DNA from: Candidatus Rifleibacteriota bacterium
Lineage (GTDB): Bacteria; Riflebacteria; Ozemobacteria; Ozemobacterales; Ozemobacteraceae
Length of the DNA: 5,142 bases
Reading direction: 5' to 3'
Assembly (NCBI GenBank): GCA_029564115.1
Contig: JAKQQP010000165.1
Span: 1-5,142, forward strand
Made by a program: the position numbers and the translations under genes. Positions 1 through 5,142 of the stretch are shown here, piece after piece (within the stretch, counting starts at the first letter, position 1; each line of letters opens with the position of its first letter). The notes beneath the pieces were generated by a model that was given only the letters and a program-made list of their open reading frames with translations, had not been told where the DNA came from and did no database searches.

Positions 1-201
1 GCCCACACCGATGATGGCGCCAGAATCTGGGTCGATAATAACCTGATGGTTGACAACTGGGTAGTGCAGGGCTACACAAAAGCCACTTCTCCAGGCAGCA
101 TTTACCTGACTGCTGGGGTAGCGGTACCGATAGTCATGGAATTCTTTTCAACCACCGGAACATCAAGAGCAGAACTTAAATGGAAAAGACCGCCAACTGC
201 C
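1..201 (+). other. PA14 domain, C-terminal half
   Basis: The segment contains the typical PA14 series: TDDGARIWVDN, then MVDNW, then a strand leading to LTAGV, then IVMEFFSTTG, then AELKWKRP. This matches the family pattern of a DDG-(I/L)-W-VD core, an aGx-y-i-r-iEy strand and a final LxW. In yeast flocculins and related PA14 lectins the paired Asp residues coordinate calcium and sugar; the pair is present here at residues 4-5. The N-terminal half of the domain lies outside the window. Sugar binding is inferred from the family. Confidence 0.88.
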
Positions 202-3200
202 CCAGTAACTGCCGAAACAATAATTCCGGCAGCCAATCTCAGCTATCAGCCCTATGCTCCCGGCCTGTGGGATTTCGGTATTGCCGAGCCAGGCAGCAGC
301 AGTATTACTTTACAGAATAAATTCACCAACACTGGCAACCACACTCTTAACCGGCTGAAACTGGCAAGGGTTGATTTGCGCAAATCGGTCAGTGAAATCA
401 TCTCTGGTTCTAACTTGATAAGCTCCCCTGAATTTCCTTTAAATATAGCGGTAGGAGCAAATCAGATGGTTGATGTTTCGATCCAGATACCGTTTTATCA
501 ACCGCCAGGTGTTTACGTGGCAACAATGGCAATGTTCGAAGATTATAATGATTCGCAGGCTCTGGATCTTTCACTGCCGTCGAGAGAACCTCACAATCTT
601 ATAATGACCAGGGTAGAGGTCAAATCCATCGCCAGAGCGGTTCTCACCGACAACCTCATAGACCTCGGCGTTGTTGAAGCGGGCGGAACCAGCCCGGAAC
701 TGCGGCTCGAGATCATCGGGGTCGGCAATCAGAATCTGACCGATCTCAAGTTCGACGACATGTCTGCTCATGGCATCACCATTACACCTCTGACCTTCGG
801 AGTGATGGCCTACAATGGCTATCAGACCGCCAGCATTTCGGTAACCGTTCCTCTGGCACAGGCGCCTGGGGTTTTTTATGCAACCGGCACGATACGCGAC
901 GACATACCAGGTGGAGCAAGCGAAGATTTTACGGTCAAGTGGGCGGTTGGAACCCAGACTCTTGTCGTCACTCCTGACCCGATGGCACTTGGCAATGCGA
1001 CTCCGACCTTCTATTTGCCAACTTTCATGACCACAATTGACAATACCGGGGAACTGCCGCTTTCCAGGCTGAAGGGAATTTCGACAGAGTTTATCAACCA
1101 GAGCCAGACCGGAACAATAGCCTCGGATAATATCAATCTCACTTCGCCTTCATTAATCGATGTTGCCGATTCAAAAACCACGCCCGTATACGTTTATGTG
1201 CCCGGCGGCAAGGCAACCGGCACCTATCTTGCTTCATTTACCTGGTATGAAGACCTGAATCTTAATCAAAATCTCGAAATGTTTGAAGCAAAAGATATGG
1301 CAGTTGCATCGTTCGTTATTCAAGCTTTTCACAGGCTCTATTCACTTAAATCAACCGAAGACTTCGTCGGAGTAAAAGCTGACACAACCAAAACCATCTC
1401 AGTAGGTGTGAGAAATGCAGGCAGTCTGCCCATAAACAGGCTCAGATTCATCACCAGCGATCTTTCAGACGGAACTGATCTTTTTGATGACGCTAATATA
1501 ATCTTTCCTGCTGATGTCTTGAATATAGCTCCCGGCGAACTGCGCTACTTTGACCTCGGTGCAGCAGTTCCACCCGCCCACGCAAACGGAGTTTTCATCG
1601 GCTCGATGACTGTCTATGGCGATCTTGATACTGACGATACTTTTGACACAGCAGACGAACCATGGTGCGATATCAAGCTCAGAATTGAAATCGGCGACCA
1701 GGACATTGCCATAACAGCACCGGTAGAAGCGGTAATGACCGGAAACGCGGCTTCTTCAACCAATCTGATTTCTATGACAACCAAAAATACAGGTTCAATG
1801 GCCCTTTCAAAAGTCAGAGTCCAGGGAACCGATCTGATAGCGACTTCCGGTGCCGTAATCGCCTCATCCAGTTTCCAATATTTCCCCTCTTCGCTCCTTG
1901 GATCACTGGTAATCAACCAGAGCCGCTCGAATTCGACAAATGTTTTCGTGCCTTTTGGCCAGTCTCCAGGACTCTATGAGGGCGCCCTCTGGTCATGGGA
2001 AGATGCTAACAACGATGGCATAAGGCAGCCCGAAGAAACTGCAGCGTCTATTGCGGTTAAGTTGACAGTTATTAGTCTTAAAGCCCTGCAAACCTCACCG
2101 GCTCTGATTGATTTCGGAATTATGGCTCGCGATGATCTGGCGACAGTATCATTTCTCGCCCAGAATGTTGGTAATACCAGCCTGGTTGATGGGAGATGGT
2201 ATAAAGGCAGCCTGCCGGCCAACAACCCGTTCAGACCGACAAATATTACTATCACCCCTGACCCTGTTGGGGCAGTCGCAGCGCCAATACCGGGTTTTCC
2301 CGAAAACATTGTTTCAACCTTCTCTTTGAGCATTCATCCGGGTGCTTCAGAAGGAGCTGCAACCAGTATCGTGGTTTTTTATGATGACGACATTAACCCG
2401 GCTCTCAATCTTTTCGACGCCGGTGAACAATTTGCAAACCTGACAGTCAAGGTTCAGGTAGCCACACCGTTCTTCTCTGTCAACCCAGACCCGATAGTTA
2501 TCCCGGCAAGCGACCCGACCGGCCCCACCGCATCGGGCACTTTTACAATAAACAATACCGGAAGCATCGCCTTCAAAAAACCCCGTTACAGTGTTTCTAA
2601 CCTTGTTAACGGAGCTGCCACAATAGCCTCTTCAACGATTAAGATTATACCCCCTGCAATTAGTGCCCTTCTGCCGGGACAAAACGAATCGGCAGAAATA
2701 TCGACAACCGTTTCGCCGGCGACAGTGTATCCTCCGGGTGTTTATTCAGGCATCTTTACCATCTATGACGATCGAAATAACAACAATGTCCTCGAAGCCC
2801 ACGAAGGATTTCTGGCTGTTCCGGTCAACATCACTGTTAAAGCTTACCCGCGCCTTGACATTATTCCGGCAACCTTTGATGCAGGCAAAATTGCCCGCAA
2901 TACATTCTCGCCGGTCCTGCGTCTCGGCTTCAGAAACACCGGCAATACGCCACTGAACGGCCTGATCTGGAGCAAAAGCGATCTGTTCAAGGCTCCCGGT
3001 GTTCTGATACCGGTCGCAAGCCTGGCATTCTCATTTTCACAGCCTGAGCCAATAAACCCCGGAGTTGTTGCCACTGCAGAACTGATAATCGGAAGAATTT
3101 CCCCGGACCAGGAACTCGGCGGACCATACGGCCCCGGCGAACAGTTTCTGCAGGCCGGTACCGCCGTCGATTCAGTTTTCATAAGCTGCGAAATTATACC

Positions 3201-3723
3201 CGGCGGCCCGCAGGGTCTTGATAAAGGCAGCGTCTGGCAGGAAGTTGCAACAAAAACCTTTCCGGTTGCTCCACTTAACAGTAATTACTTTCTTTCGGCC
3301 TACGTCTGCCCTGGTTCGGGCTCAGCCAGAATCGGGTTTCTCATGACCGATGAAGTGGGTATACAAACCGGCTACAGCGGCATTGAAGTAGACGAGAATG
3401 GCGATACCAGCCTTATTGGCGCAACCGGATCAGTCCTTGAAAAACATCTGGTTGAATATGCCCCCGGAGTAGAATTGCCATGGTATAGAGTCTTCATGCA
3501 GTTTCCCTATGGTTTCGACCCTGGAGTTGCAAGCAAAACCTATATTCTTCTGCAGAATACTGGCCCTGAAGGCCTTGGACACGCGGCCTGGTTCGATGGC
3601 ATTCAACTGGAAAAAGCCAGGCTCAACCAGACAAAACCAACATCATGGAGCGACAGAGCAAAAATCATTGCGCCGGGCCAGACTCAGGACCTTTCCGGCA
3701 AAAACAGCTACTACGAATGGTAA
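1..3723 (+). CDS. Large PA14 / tandem Ig-like repeat surface protein, 5' end missing
   Basis: This is the 3' part of a giant exported or surface protein; 1240 residues are visible and the frame is open from base 1. The first codons read TDDGARIWVDN, a PA14 core motif, so the gene begins upstream and the ATG at 46 is internal. Domain order is: end of a PA14 domain (residues 1-66), about eight divergent Ig-like domains of 105-130 residues (about 81-1064), and a C-terminal jelly-roll-like domain (about 1061-1240). PA14 modules are known in glycan-binding adhesins, glycosidases and toxins. The Ig-like units resemble the ASH/Hydin type (DFG..G then NTG..L). Several units carry an Asp/Asn-rich loop that may bind calcium. 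No LPXTG, transmembrane helix or obvious anchor is seen at the C-terminus, which ends SYYEW-stop. Adhesion or glycan binding is inferred; no catalytic motif was recognised. The signal peptide, if any, lies outside the window. The family is not recognised by name. Confidence 0.9.
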   Translation, partial: AHTDDGARIWVDNNLMVDNWVVQGYTKATSPGSIYLTAGVAVPIVMEFFSTTGTSRAELKWKRPPTAPVTAETIIPAANLSYQPYAPGLWDFGIAEPGSSSITLQNKFTNTGNHTLNRLKLARVDLRKSVSEIISGSNLISSPEFPLNIAVGANQMVDVSIQIPFYQPPGVYVATMAMFEDYNDSQALDLSLPSREPHNLIMTRVEVKSIARAVLTDNLIDLGVVEAGGTSPELRLEIIGVGNQNLTDLKFDDMSAHGITITPLTFGVMAYNGYQTASISVTVPLAQAPGVFYATGTIRDDIPGGASEDFTVKWAVGTQTLVVTPDPMALGNATPTFYLPTFMTTIDNTGELPLSRLKGISTEFINQSQTGTIASDNINLTSPSLIDVADSKTTPVYVYVPGGKATGTYLASFTWYEDLNLNQNLEMFEAKDMAVASFVIQAFHRLYSLKSTEDFVGVKADTTKTISVGVRNAGSLPINRLRFITSDLSDGTDLFDDANIIFPADVLNIAPGELRYFDLGAAVPPAHANGVFIGSMTVYGDLDTDDTFDTADEPWCDIKLRIEIGDQDIAITAPVEAVMTGNAASSTNLISMTTKNTGSMALSKVRVQGTDLIATSGAVIASSSFQYFPSSLLGSLVINQSRSNSTNVFVPFGQSPGLYEGALWSWEDANNDGIRQPEETAASIAVKLTVISLKALQTSPALIDFGIMARDDLATVSFLAQNVGNTSLVDGRWYKGSLPANNPFRPTNITITPDPVGAVAAPIPGFPENIVSTFSLSIHPGASEGAATSIVVFYDDDINPALNLFDAGEQFANLTVKVQVATPFFSVNPDPIVIPASDPTGPTASGTFTINNTGSIAFKKPRYSVSNLVNGAATIASSTIKIIPPAISALLPGQNESAEISTTVSPATVYPPGVYSGIFTIYDDRNNNNVLEAHEGFLAVPVNITVKAYPRLDIIPATFDAGKIARNTFSPVLRLGFRNTGNTPLNGLIWSKSDLFKAPGVLIPVASLAFSFSQPEPINPGVVATAELIIGRISPDQELGGPYGPGEQFLQAGTAVDSVFISCEIIPGGPQGLDKGSVWQEVATKTFPVAPLNSNYFLSAYVCPGSGSARIGFLMTDEVGIQTGYSGIEVDENGDTSLIGATGSVLEKHLVEYAPGVELPWYRVFMQFPYGFDPGVASKTYILLQNTGPEGLGHAAWFDGIQLEKARLNQTKPTSWSDRAKIIAPGQTQDLSGKNSYYEW
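241..627 (+). repeat. Ig-like protein repeat R1
   Basis: This is the first unit of the tandem array. It shows LWDFGIAEPG near the start (265-294), NTGNHTLNRL (328-357) and PPGVYVATMAMFEDYND late in the unit. The closing loop DYNDSQALD is a degenerate form of the Asp-rich loop in later units. The pattern DFG..G, NTG..L and GVY suggests a beta-sandwich of the ASH/Hydin type. Boundaries are approximate. Confidence 0.7.
628..948 (+). repeat. Ig-like protein repeat R2 (short, no Asp-rich loop)
   Basis: This unit carries IDLGVVEAGG (658-687), VGNQNLTDL (721-747) and APGVFYATG (862-888). It is the shortest unit, about 107 residues. Where other units have a long Asp/Asn-rich loop it has only DDIPGGASE, so a calcium site is unlikely here. 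Confidence 0.68.
949..1323 (+). repeat. Ig-like protein repeat R3
   Basis: The unit opens with LVVTPDPMALG, carries DNTGELPLSRL (1039-1071) and ends with ATGTYLASFTWYED (from 1213). These are followed by the loop DLNLNQNLEMFE (1252-1287), which has D/N at loop positions 1, 3, 5 and 7 and E at 9 and 12. The unit closes with an alternating hydrophobic strand (MAVASFVIQ). Confidence 0.72.
1324..1695 (+). repeat. Ig-like protein repeat R4
   Basis: The unit contains NAGSLPINRL (1414-1443), a variant of the NTG..L motif, then ANGVFIGSMTVYG (from 1582) and an Asp-rich loop DLDTDDTFDTADE (1621-1659). It contains one of the few cysteines of the protein, just after the loop in EPWCD. The closing strand is IKLRIEIG. 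Confidence 0.72.
1696..2076 (+). repeat. Ig-like protein repeat R5 with the most canonical Asp loop
   Basis: The unit contains NTGSMALSKV (from 1786) and SPGLYEGALWSWED (from 1963). Its loop DANNDGIRQPEE (2002-2037) fits the EF-hand/dockerin-like form D-x-N-x-D-G-I, with Glu at loop position 12. The closing strand is IAVKLTVIS. Confidence 0.75.
2077..2460 (+). repeat. Ig-like protein repeat R6
   Basis: The unit contains ALIDFGIMA (2101-2127), NVGNTSLVDG (from 2164) and an internal ITPDP. Near the end it has IVVFYDDD, with the Asp-rich loop starting at 2383 and followed by LFDAGEQF. It closes with LTVKVQV. The region between the NVG motif and the loop is slightly longer than in its neighbours. 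Confidence 0.72.
2461..2847 (+). repeat. Ig-like protein repeat R7
   Basis: The unit opens with FSVNPDPIVIP, carries NNTGSIAFKK (from 2554), then PPGVYSGIFTIYDD (from 2731). Its loop DRNNNNVLEAHE (2770-2805) has D/N at positions 1, 3 and 5 and E at 9 and 12. It closes with VPVNITVKAY. It is one of the clearest copies. Confidence 0.74.
2848..3192 (+). repeat. Ig-like protein repeat R8, degenerate last copy
   Basis: The first half is a good repeat: ATFDAGKIA (from 2869) and NTGNTPLNGLIW (from 2935). The second half departs from the pattern: the GVY..G..Y-D-N strand and loop are replaced by VVATAELIIGRISPDQELGG, then GPGEQF, which recalls DAGEQF in R6. It grades into the C-terminal domain, so its end is uncertain. 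Confidence 0.6.
3181..3720 (+). other. C-terminal jelly-roll-like (carbohydrate-binding-like) domain
   Basis: The last 180 residues are unlike the Ig-like repeats. They show KGSVWQEVATKTFPV (from 3223), YFLSAYVCPGSGSARIGFL, WYRVFMQFPY (3481-3510), and AWFDGIQLEKA (3586-3618) followed by PTSW (3637-3648). The series of Q..f.v, yxLSAYV, W-R-f and wFDgiQLEka..pTsW is typical of CBM4/9-like and phage-fibre jelly-roll domains that bind glycans. The assignment is by motif only. An internal DENGD loop (around 3391) could be a further metal-binding turn. Confidence 0.55.
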
Positions 3724-3738
3724 GCTTGAATAAGCAAT

Positions 3739-3772
3739 AAAAAAAGCAGGCCCGTCAAATTCCCGGGCCCGC
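3739..3772 (-). terminator. Intrinsic terminator of the minus-strand LysM gene
   Basis: Arms at 3746-3754 and 3764-3772 (gcaggcccg / cgggcccgc) form a 9-bp stem with one A-C mismatch as read on the plus strand (a G-T pair as read on the minus strand) around a 9-base loop. Read on the minus strand, the hairpin is followed at once by seven Ts (3745-3739). It lies 22 bases past the minus-strand stop codon. On the plus strand the stem is followed by ATCGCTTA with no T-run, so termination of the plus gene at this site would be weak or Rho-dependent. Confidence 0.85.
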
Positions 3773-3794
3773 ATCGCTTAGAAAAGGTTTTGGG

Positions 3795-5102
3795 TCAGTA
3801 ATGATACTGAAGCATGCTCTGCAGGCGATAGTCATAGCCGAAGAACATGTCGTTGCTCAGTGCAATCGGGGCAGCAAGGGTCAGTGACATACCGGGTTTT
3901 ACGTGATAGCGCATGCCCAGAGTCAGATCAGTGCTTCTGCCGTTGTTAACACGGTTGTAAAAGTTCACTTCGCCCATGAAGGTGAAAGATTCGTTGGCGC
4001 TGTAATCAAAACCGGCGTTCACAAAAACACCTTCGTGGTTGGTGTTGCCATCGCCAGCCTGATAACCACCGTTGAGGTGAATATTGCCACCTTCTTTGCG
4101 CTTGCTCGAAAGCCCGGCAAAGATTTCCCAGGCATTGTTGGTATCGGTGTTGCCGATATCGATGTCACTGGTTGGAAAAATCGCGCCCAGGCCTAGAGCC
4201 GAAGCCATTTCATCATTCTGCGAAGTGAATTTGAGGCGCAGCGATGCGTCGCCCATGCCTGAATCAGAGCCATCTCTGAAGTTATAGGTGATCGGCGCAA
4301 AGACGTCGTAAGATTCAAATGGCAGTTTGAATGCCACTTCGAAATTTTCGCCGGCGTAGGTCATCAGCATCGGAAATTCCCAGTAGTCGGCATCTTCACC
4401 ACTTCTCAGGCGATTGCCGTCGCGGCGGGTGATTTTGTTCCAGACCATGCCGAAGCCGGTCGAAAACAGATTTTCACCGAGCGGGTAGGCAGCAAAGGTA
4501 TTTACCAGACCTGTCAGACCGTTGAAAGTAACATGGTTATCGTCAGATGCCTTGCGAACTTTGCGTTCGCCCGGAAGAATAATCTGCGGCAGGCCAGATT
4601 CAGAGTAAAGTACGGCATCGTCACTCTGGGTTACCGGTGGCAGCGGCAAAGCAGTCGCCGGTGCCGGGTTCGGCGCAGTCTGAGGCGGCGAAGCAATATA
4701 GCGGGTGCGCTGGCGGTAGGTCACGCCCTGCCCTCTTTCATAACTGGTTCCGGGAATCTGCAGTTCCTGGCCAACTTTGATCTTTGCGGCATTGCTGATA
4801 CCGTTGGCTTTGGCAATTTCTTTCCATTTTGTGGTTGTACCAAAAAATTTCTTCGAAATTGAACCGAGGGTATCGCCCTTTTTGACGGTGTAGGTCTGAT
4901 AACCGGTAGAAACCGAATCTTCTTCTACCCAGTTGCTGTCAGCACTGGTAGAAGGCTCGGCCTCATAGTAGTATTCGGTCTCAGGCGGCGGAGCCATTGA
5001 GTAGCCTTCCGGAATCTGGTAATCATACTGGCCAAAGGCCGAAGTTGCCAGAGCAAGAACCAGAAAACCAGTCAGAAGGTATGAATTATGCCGTTTATTC
5101 AT
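3795..5102 (-). CDS. LysM-domain outer-membrane beta-barrel protein
   Basis: This complete 435-residue protein starts at the ATG at 5102-5100 and stops with TGA at 3797-3795. The start is supported by a typical signal peptide (residues 1 to about 24: NKR then a hydrophobic core, ending TSAFG) and an AAAGGA ribosome binding site 11 bases upstream. Order: signal peptide; acidic Tyr/Pro-rich segment (25-68); one LysM domain (about 70-118, YTVKKGDTLGSI through IKVGQELQIPG); Pro/Ala-rich linker (about 138-158); and a region from about 190 to the end rich in amphipathic strands. That region has SGMGDASLRLKF and LGLGAIFPTSD, resembling the MetA-pathway phenol-degradation outer-membrane channel family (GxGD..l.lK, then PTGD). 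The last residue is Tyr, as in beta-barrel sorting signals. LysM binds N-acetylglucosamine-containing glycan, usually peptidoglycan. The inferred role is an outer-membrane channel or structural protein tethered to the wall; the substrate is unknown. It is convergent with the PA14 gene. Confidence 0.9.
   Translation of the reverse strand: MNKRHNSYLLTGFLVLALATSAFGQYDYQIPEGYSMAPPPETEYYYEAEPSTSADSNWVEEDSVSTGYQTYTVKKGDTLGSISKKFFGTTTKWKEIAKANGISNAAKIKVGQELQIPGTSYERGQGVTYRQRTRYIASPPQTAPNPAPATALPLPPVTQSDDAVLYSESGLPQIILPGERKVRKASDDNHVTFNGLTGLVNTFAAYPLGENLFSTGFGMVWNKITRRDGNRLRSGEDADYWEFPMLMTYAGENFEVAFKLPFESYDVFAPITYNFRDGSDSGMGDASLRLKFTSQNDEMASALGLGAIFPTSDIDIGNTDTNNAWEIFAGLSSKRKEGGNIHLNGGYQAGDGNTNHEGVFVNAGFDYSANESFTFMGEVNFYNRVNNGRSTDLTLGMRYHVKPGMSLTLAAPIALSNDMFFGYDYRLQSMLQYHY
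3798..4535 (-). other. Outer-membrane beta-barrel-like region
   Basis: Residues about 190-435 alternate polar and hydrophobic/aromatic residues in short strands (for example FEVAFKLPF, FTFMGEVNFYNRV, TDLTLGMRYHV, MSLTLAAPIAL) with Gly/Asp/Asn turns, and end LQYHY. The GMGDASLRLKF and AIFPTSD motifs match the general form of MetA-pathway outer-membrane channels. The channel family is assigned from motifs alone, so its substrate is not known. Confidence 0.7.
4623..4691 (-). other. Pro/Ala-rich linker between LysM and barrel
   Basis: Residues about 138-160 contain PPQTAPNPAPATALPLPPV. Such linkers are extended and flexible, and would separate the periplasmic LysM domain from the membrane barrel. 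Confidence 0.75.
4749..4895 (-). other. LysM domain
   Basis: Residues about 70-118 begin YTVKKGDTLGSISKKFFG, continue with W..IAKANGI and end IKVGQELQIPG. These are the three classic LysM blocks: Y.VkkGDTL..Is, the N..i middle and the l.vGq.L.IP end. Only one copy is present. Peptidoglycan binding is family knowledge. Confidence 0.93.
5031..5102 (-). other. Signal peptide of the LysM barrel protein
   Basis: The N-terminus is MNKRHNSYLLTGFLVLALAT followed by SAFG. It has a basic n-region, a hydrophobic core (about residues 8-20) and small residues before the likely cleavage after AFG. There is no lipobox cysteine, so signal peptidase I processing is expected. Confidence 0.85.
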
Positions 5103-5119
5103 GGAACTTCTGTTCCTTT
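5103..5119 (-). promoter_or_regulatory. Ribosome binding site with overlapping hairpin
   Basis: On the minus strand AAAGGA (5119-5114) lies 11 bases before the ATG. The leader GGAAC-AGAA-GTTCC (5116-5103) is a perfect 5-bp inverted repeat with a 4-base loop. It overlaps the GGA of the ribosome binding site and ends directly at the start codon. The hairpin is seen directly; any effect on translation is inferred. Only 40 bases upstream of the gene are in the window and no promoter could be supported. Confidence 0.6.
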
Positions 5120-5142
5120 CAGTTTTAAGAAACCATAAATGT

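Noticed and set aside
46..48. ATG at 46 as the start of the large plus-strand gene
   Set aside because: The frame is open to base 1 and the 15 codons before it encode the conserved PA14 core TDDGARIWVDN, so the true start lies upstream of the window.
571..771. Minus-strand open frame of 66 codons
   Set aside because: It lies wholly inside the well-supported repeat gene, and its product has no recognisable domain or signal.
1614..2333. Minus- and plus-strand open frames across repeats R4-R6
   Set aside because: They are antisense or out-of-frame shadows of the repeat coding sequence. No family motif was recognised, and the protein repeats explain this DNA fully.
2663..3182. Open frames of about 100 codons on both strands across R7-R8
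   Set aside because: Their products are of low complexity or rich in Arg/Ser, lack domains, and overlap the clear repeat units.
241..3192. DNA-level tandem repeat or CRISPR-like array
   Set aside because: The periodicity exists only at the protein level. The units share short motifs but the DNA is diverged, with no near-identical repeats or spacers.
3509..3733. Plus-strand frame running past the stop of the large gene
   Set aside because: It overlaps the conserved FDGIQLEKA..PTSW motif in the real frame, and its own product has no recognisable features.
3746..3772. Bidirectional intrinsic terminator serving both genes
   Set aside because: The plus-strand side of the stem is followed by ATCGCTTA with no T-run, so only minus-strand use is supported.
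3903..4862. Plus-strand open frames opposite the LysM barrel gene
   Set aside because: They are antisense to a gene with a clear signal peptide, LysM domain, start site and terminator, and show no features of their own.
5120..5142. Promoter for the minus-strand gene
   Set aside because: Only 40 bases upstream of the ATG are visible. The AT-rich stretch holds no convincing -10/-35 pair.

Overview
The window holds two convergent protein-coding genes that fill almost all of it. No RNA genes, insertion sequences, CRISPR arrays or DNA-level direct repeats were seen. Both products look exported. The minus-strand product looks like an outer-membrane beta-barrel with a peptidoglycan-binding LysM domain, so the host is most likely a diderm (Gram-negative-type) bacterium. 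Base composition is moderate, and standard bacterial start, stop and terminator signals are used. The large repeat-built PA14 protein suits an environmental or uncultured lineage (Riflebacteria-like candidate phyla come to mind), but that placement is a guess and cannot be proven from this window.

Positions 1-3723 (+) are the 3' part of a very large gene whose start lies upstream of the window. The reading frame is open from base 1, and the first 15 codons belong to a PA14 domain, so the first ATG at 46 is not the start. The visible 1240 residues comprise the C-terminal half of a PA14 domain, about eight tandem divergent Ig-like (ASH/Hydin-type) domains of roughly 105-130 residues, and a C-terminal jelly-roll-like domain resembling carbohydrate-binding or phage-fibre modules. 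Several of the Ig-like domains end in an Asp/Asn-rich loop resembling an EF-hand or dockerin calcium loop. The best interpretation is a secreted or surface adhesin or glycan-binding stalk protein.

Positions 3724-3794 are the convergent intergenic region. A GC-rich hairpin there is followed by a T-run only when read on the minus strand, so it is an intrinsic terminator for the minus-strand gene.

Positions 3795-5102 (-) encode a complete 435-residue protein: signal peptide, acidic Tyr/Pro-rich segment, LysM domain, Pro/Ala-rich linker, and a C-terminal region resembling the MetA-pathway phenol-degradation outer-membrane channel family, ending in an aromatic residue. It probably sits in the outer membrane and grips peptidoglycan through LysM. 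A small hairpin overlaps the ribosome binding site just before its ATG.

The two genes face each other and are not an operon. Apart from both acting at the cell envelope, nothing in the window shows that they work together. The most novel-looking items are the PA14 plus Asp-loop Ig-repeat architecture and the LysM plus outer-membrane-barrel fusion.
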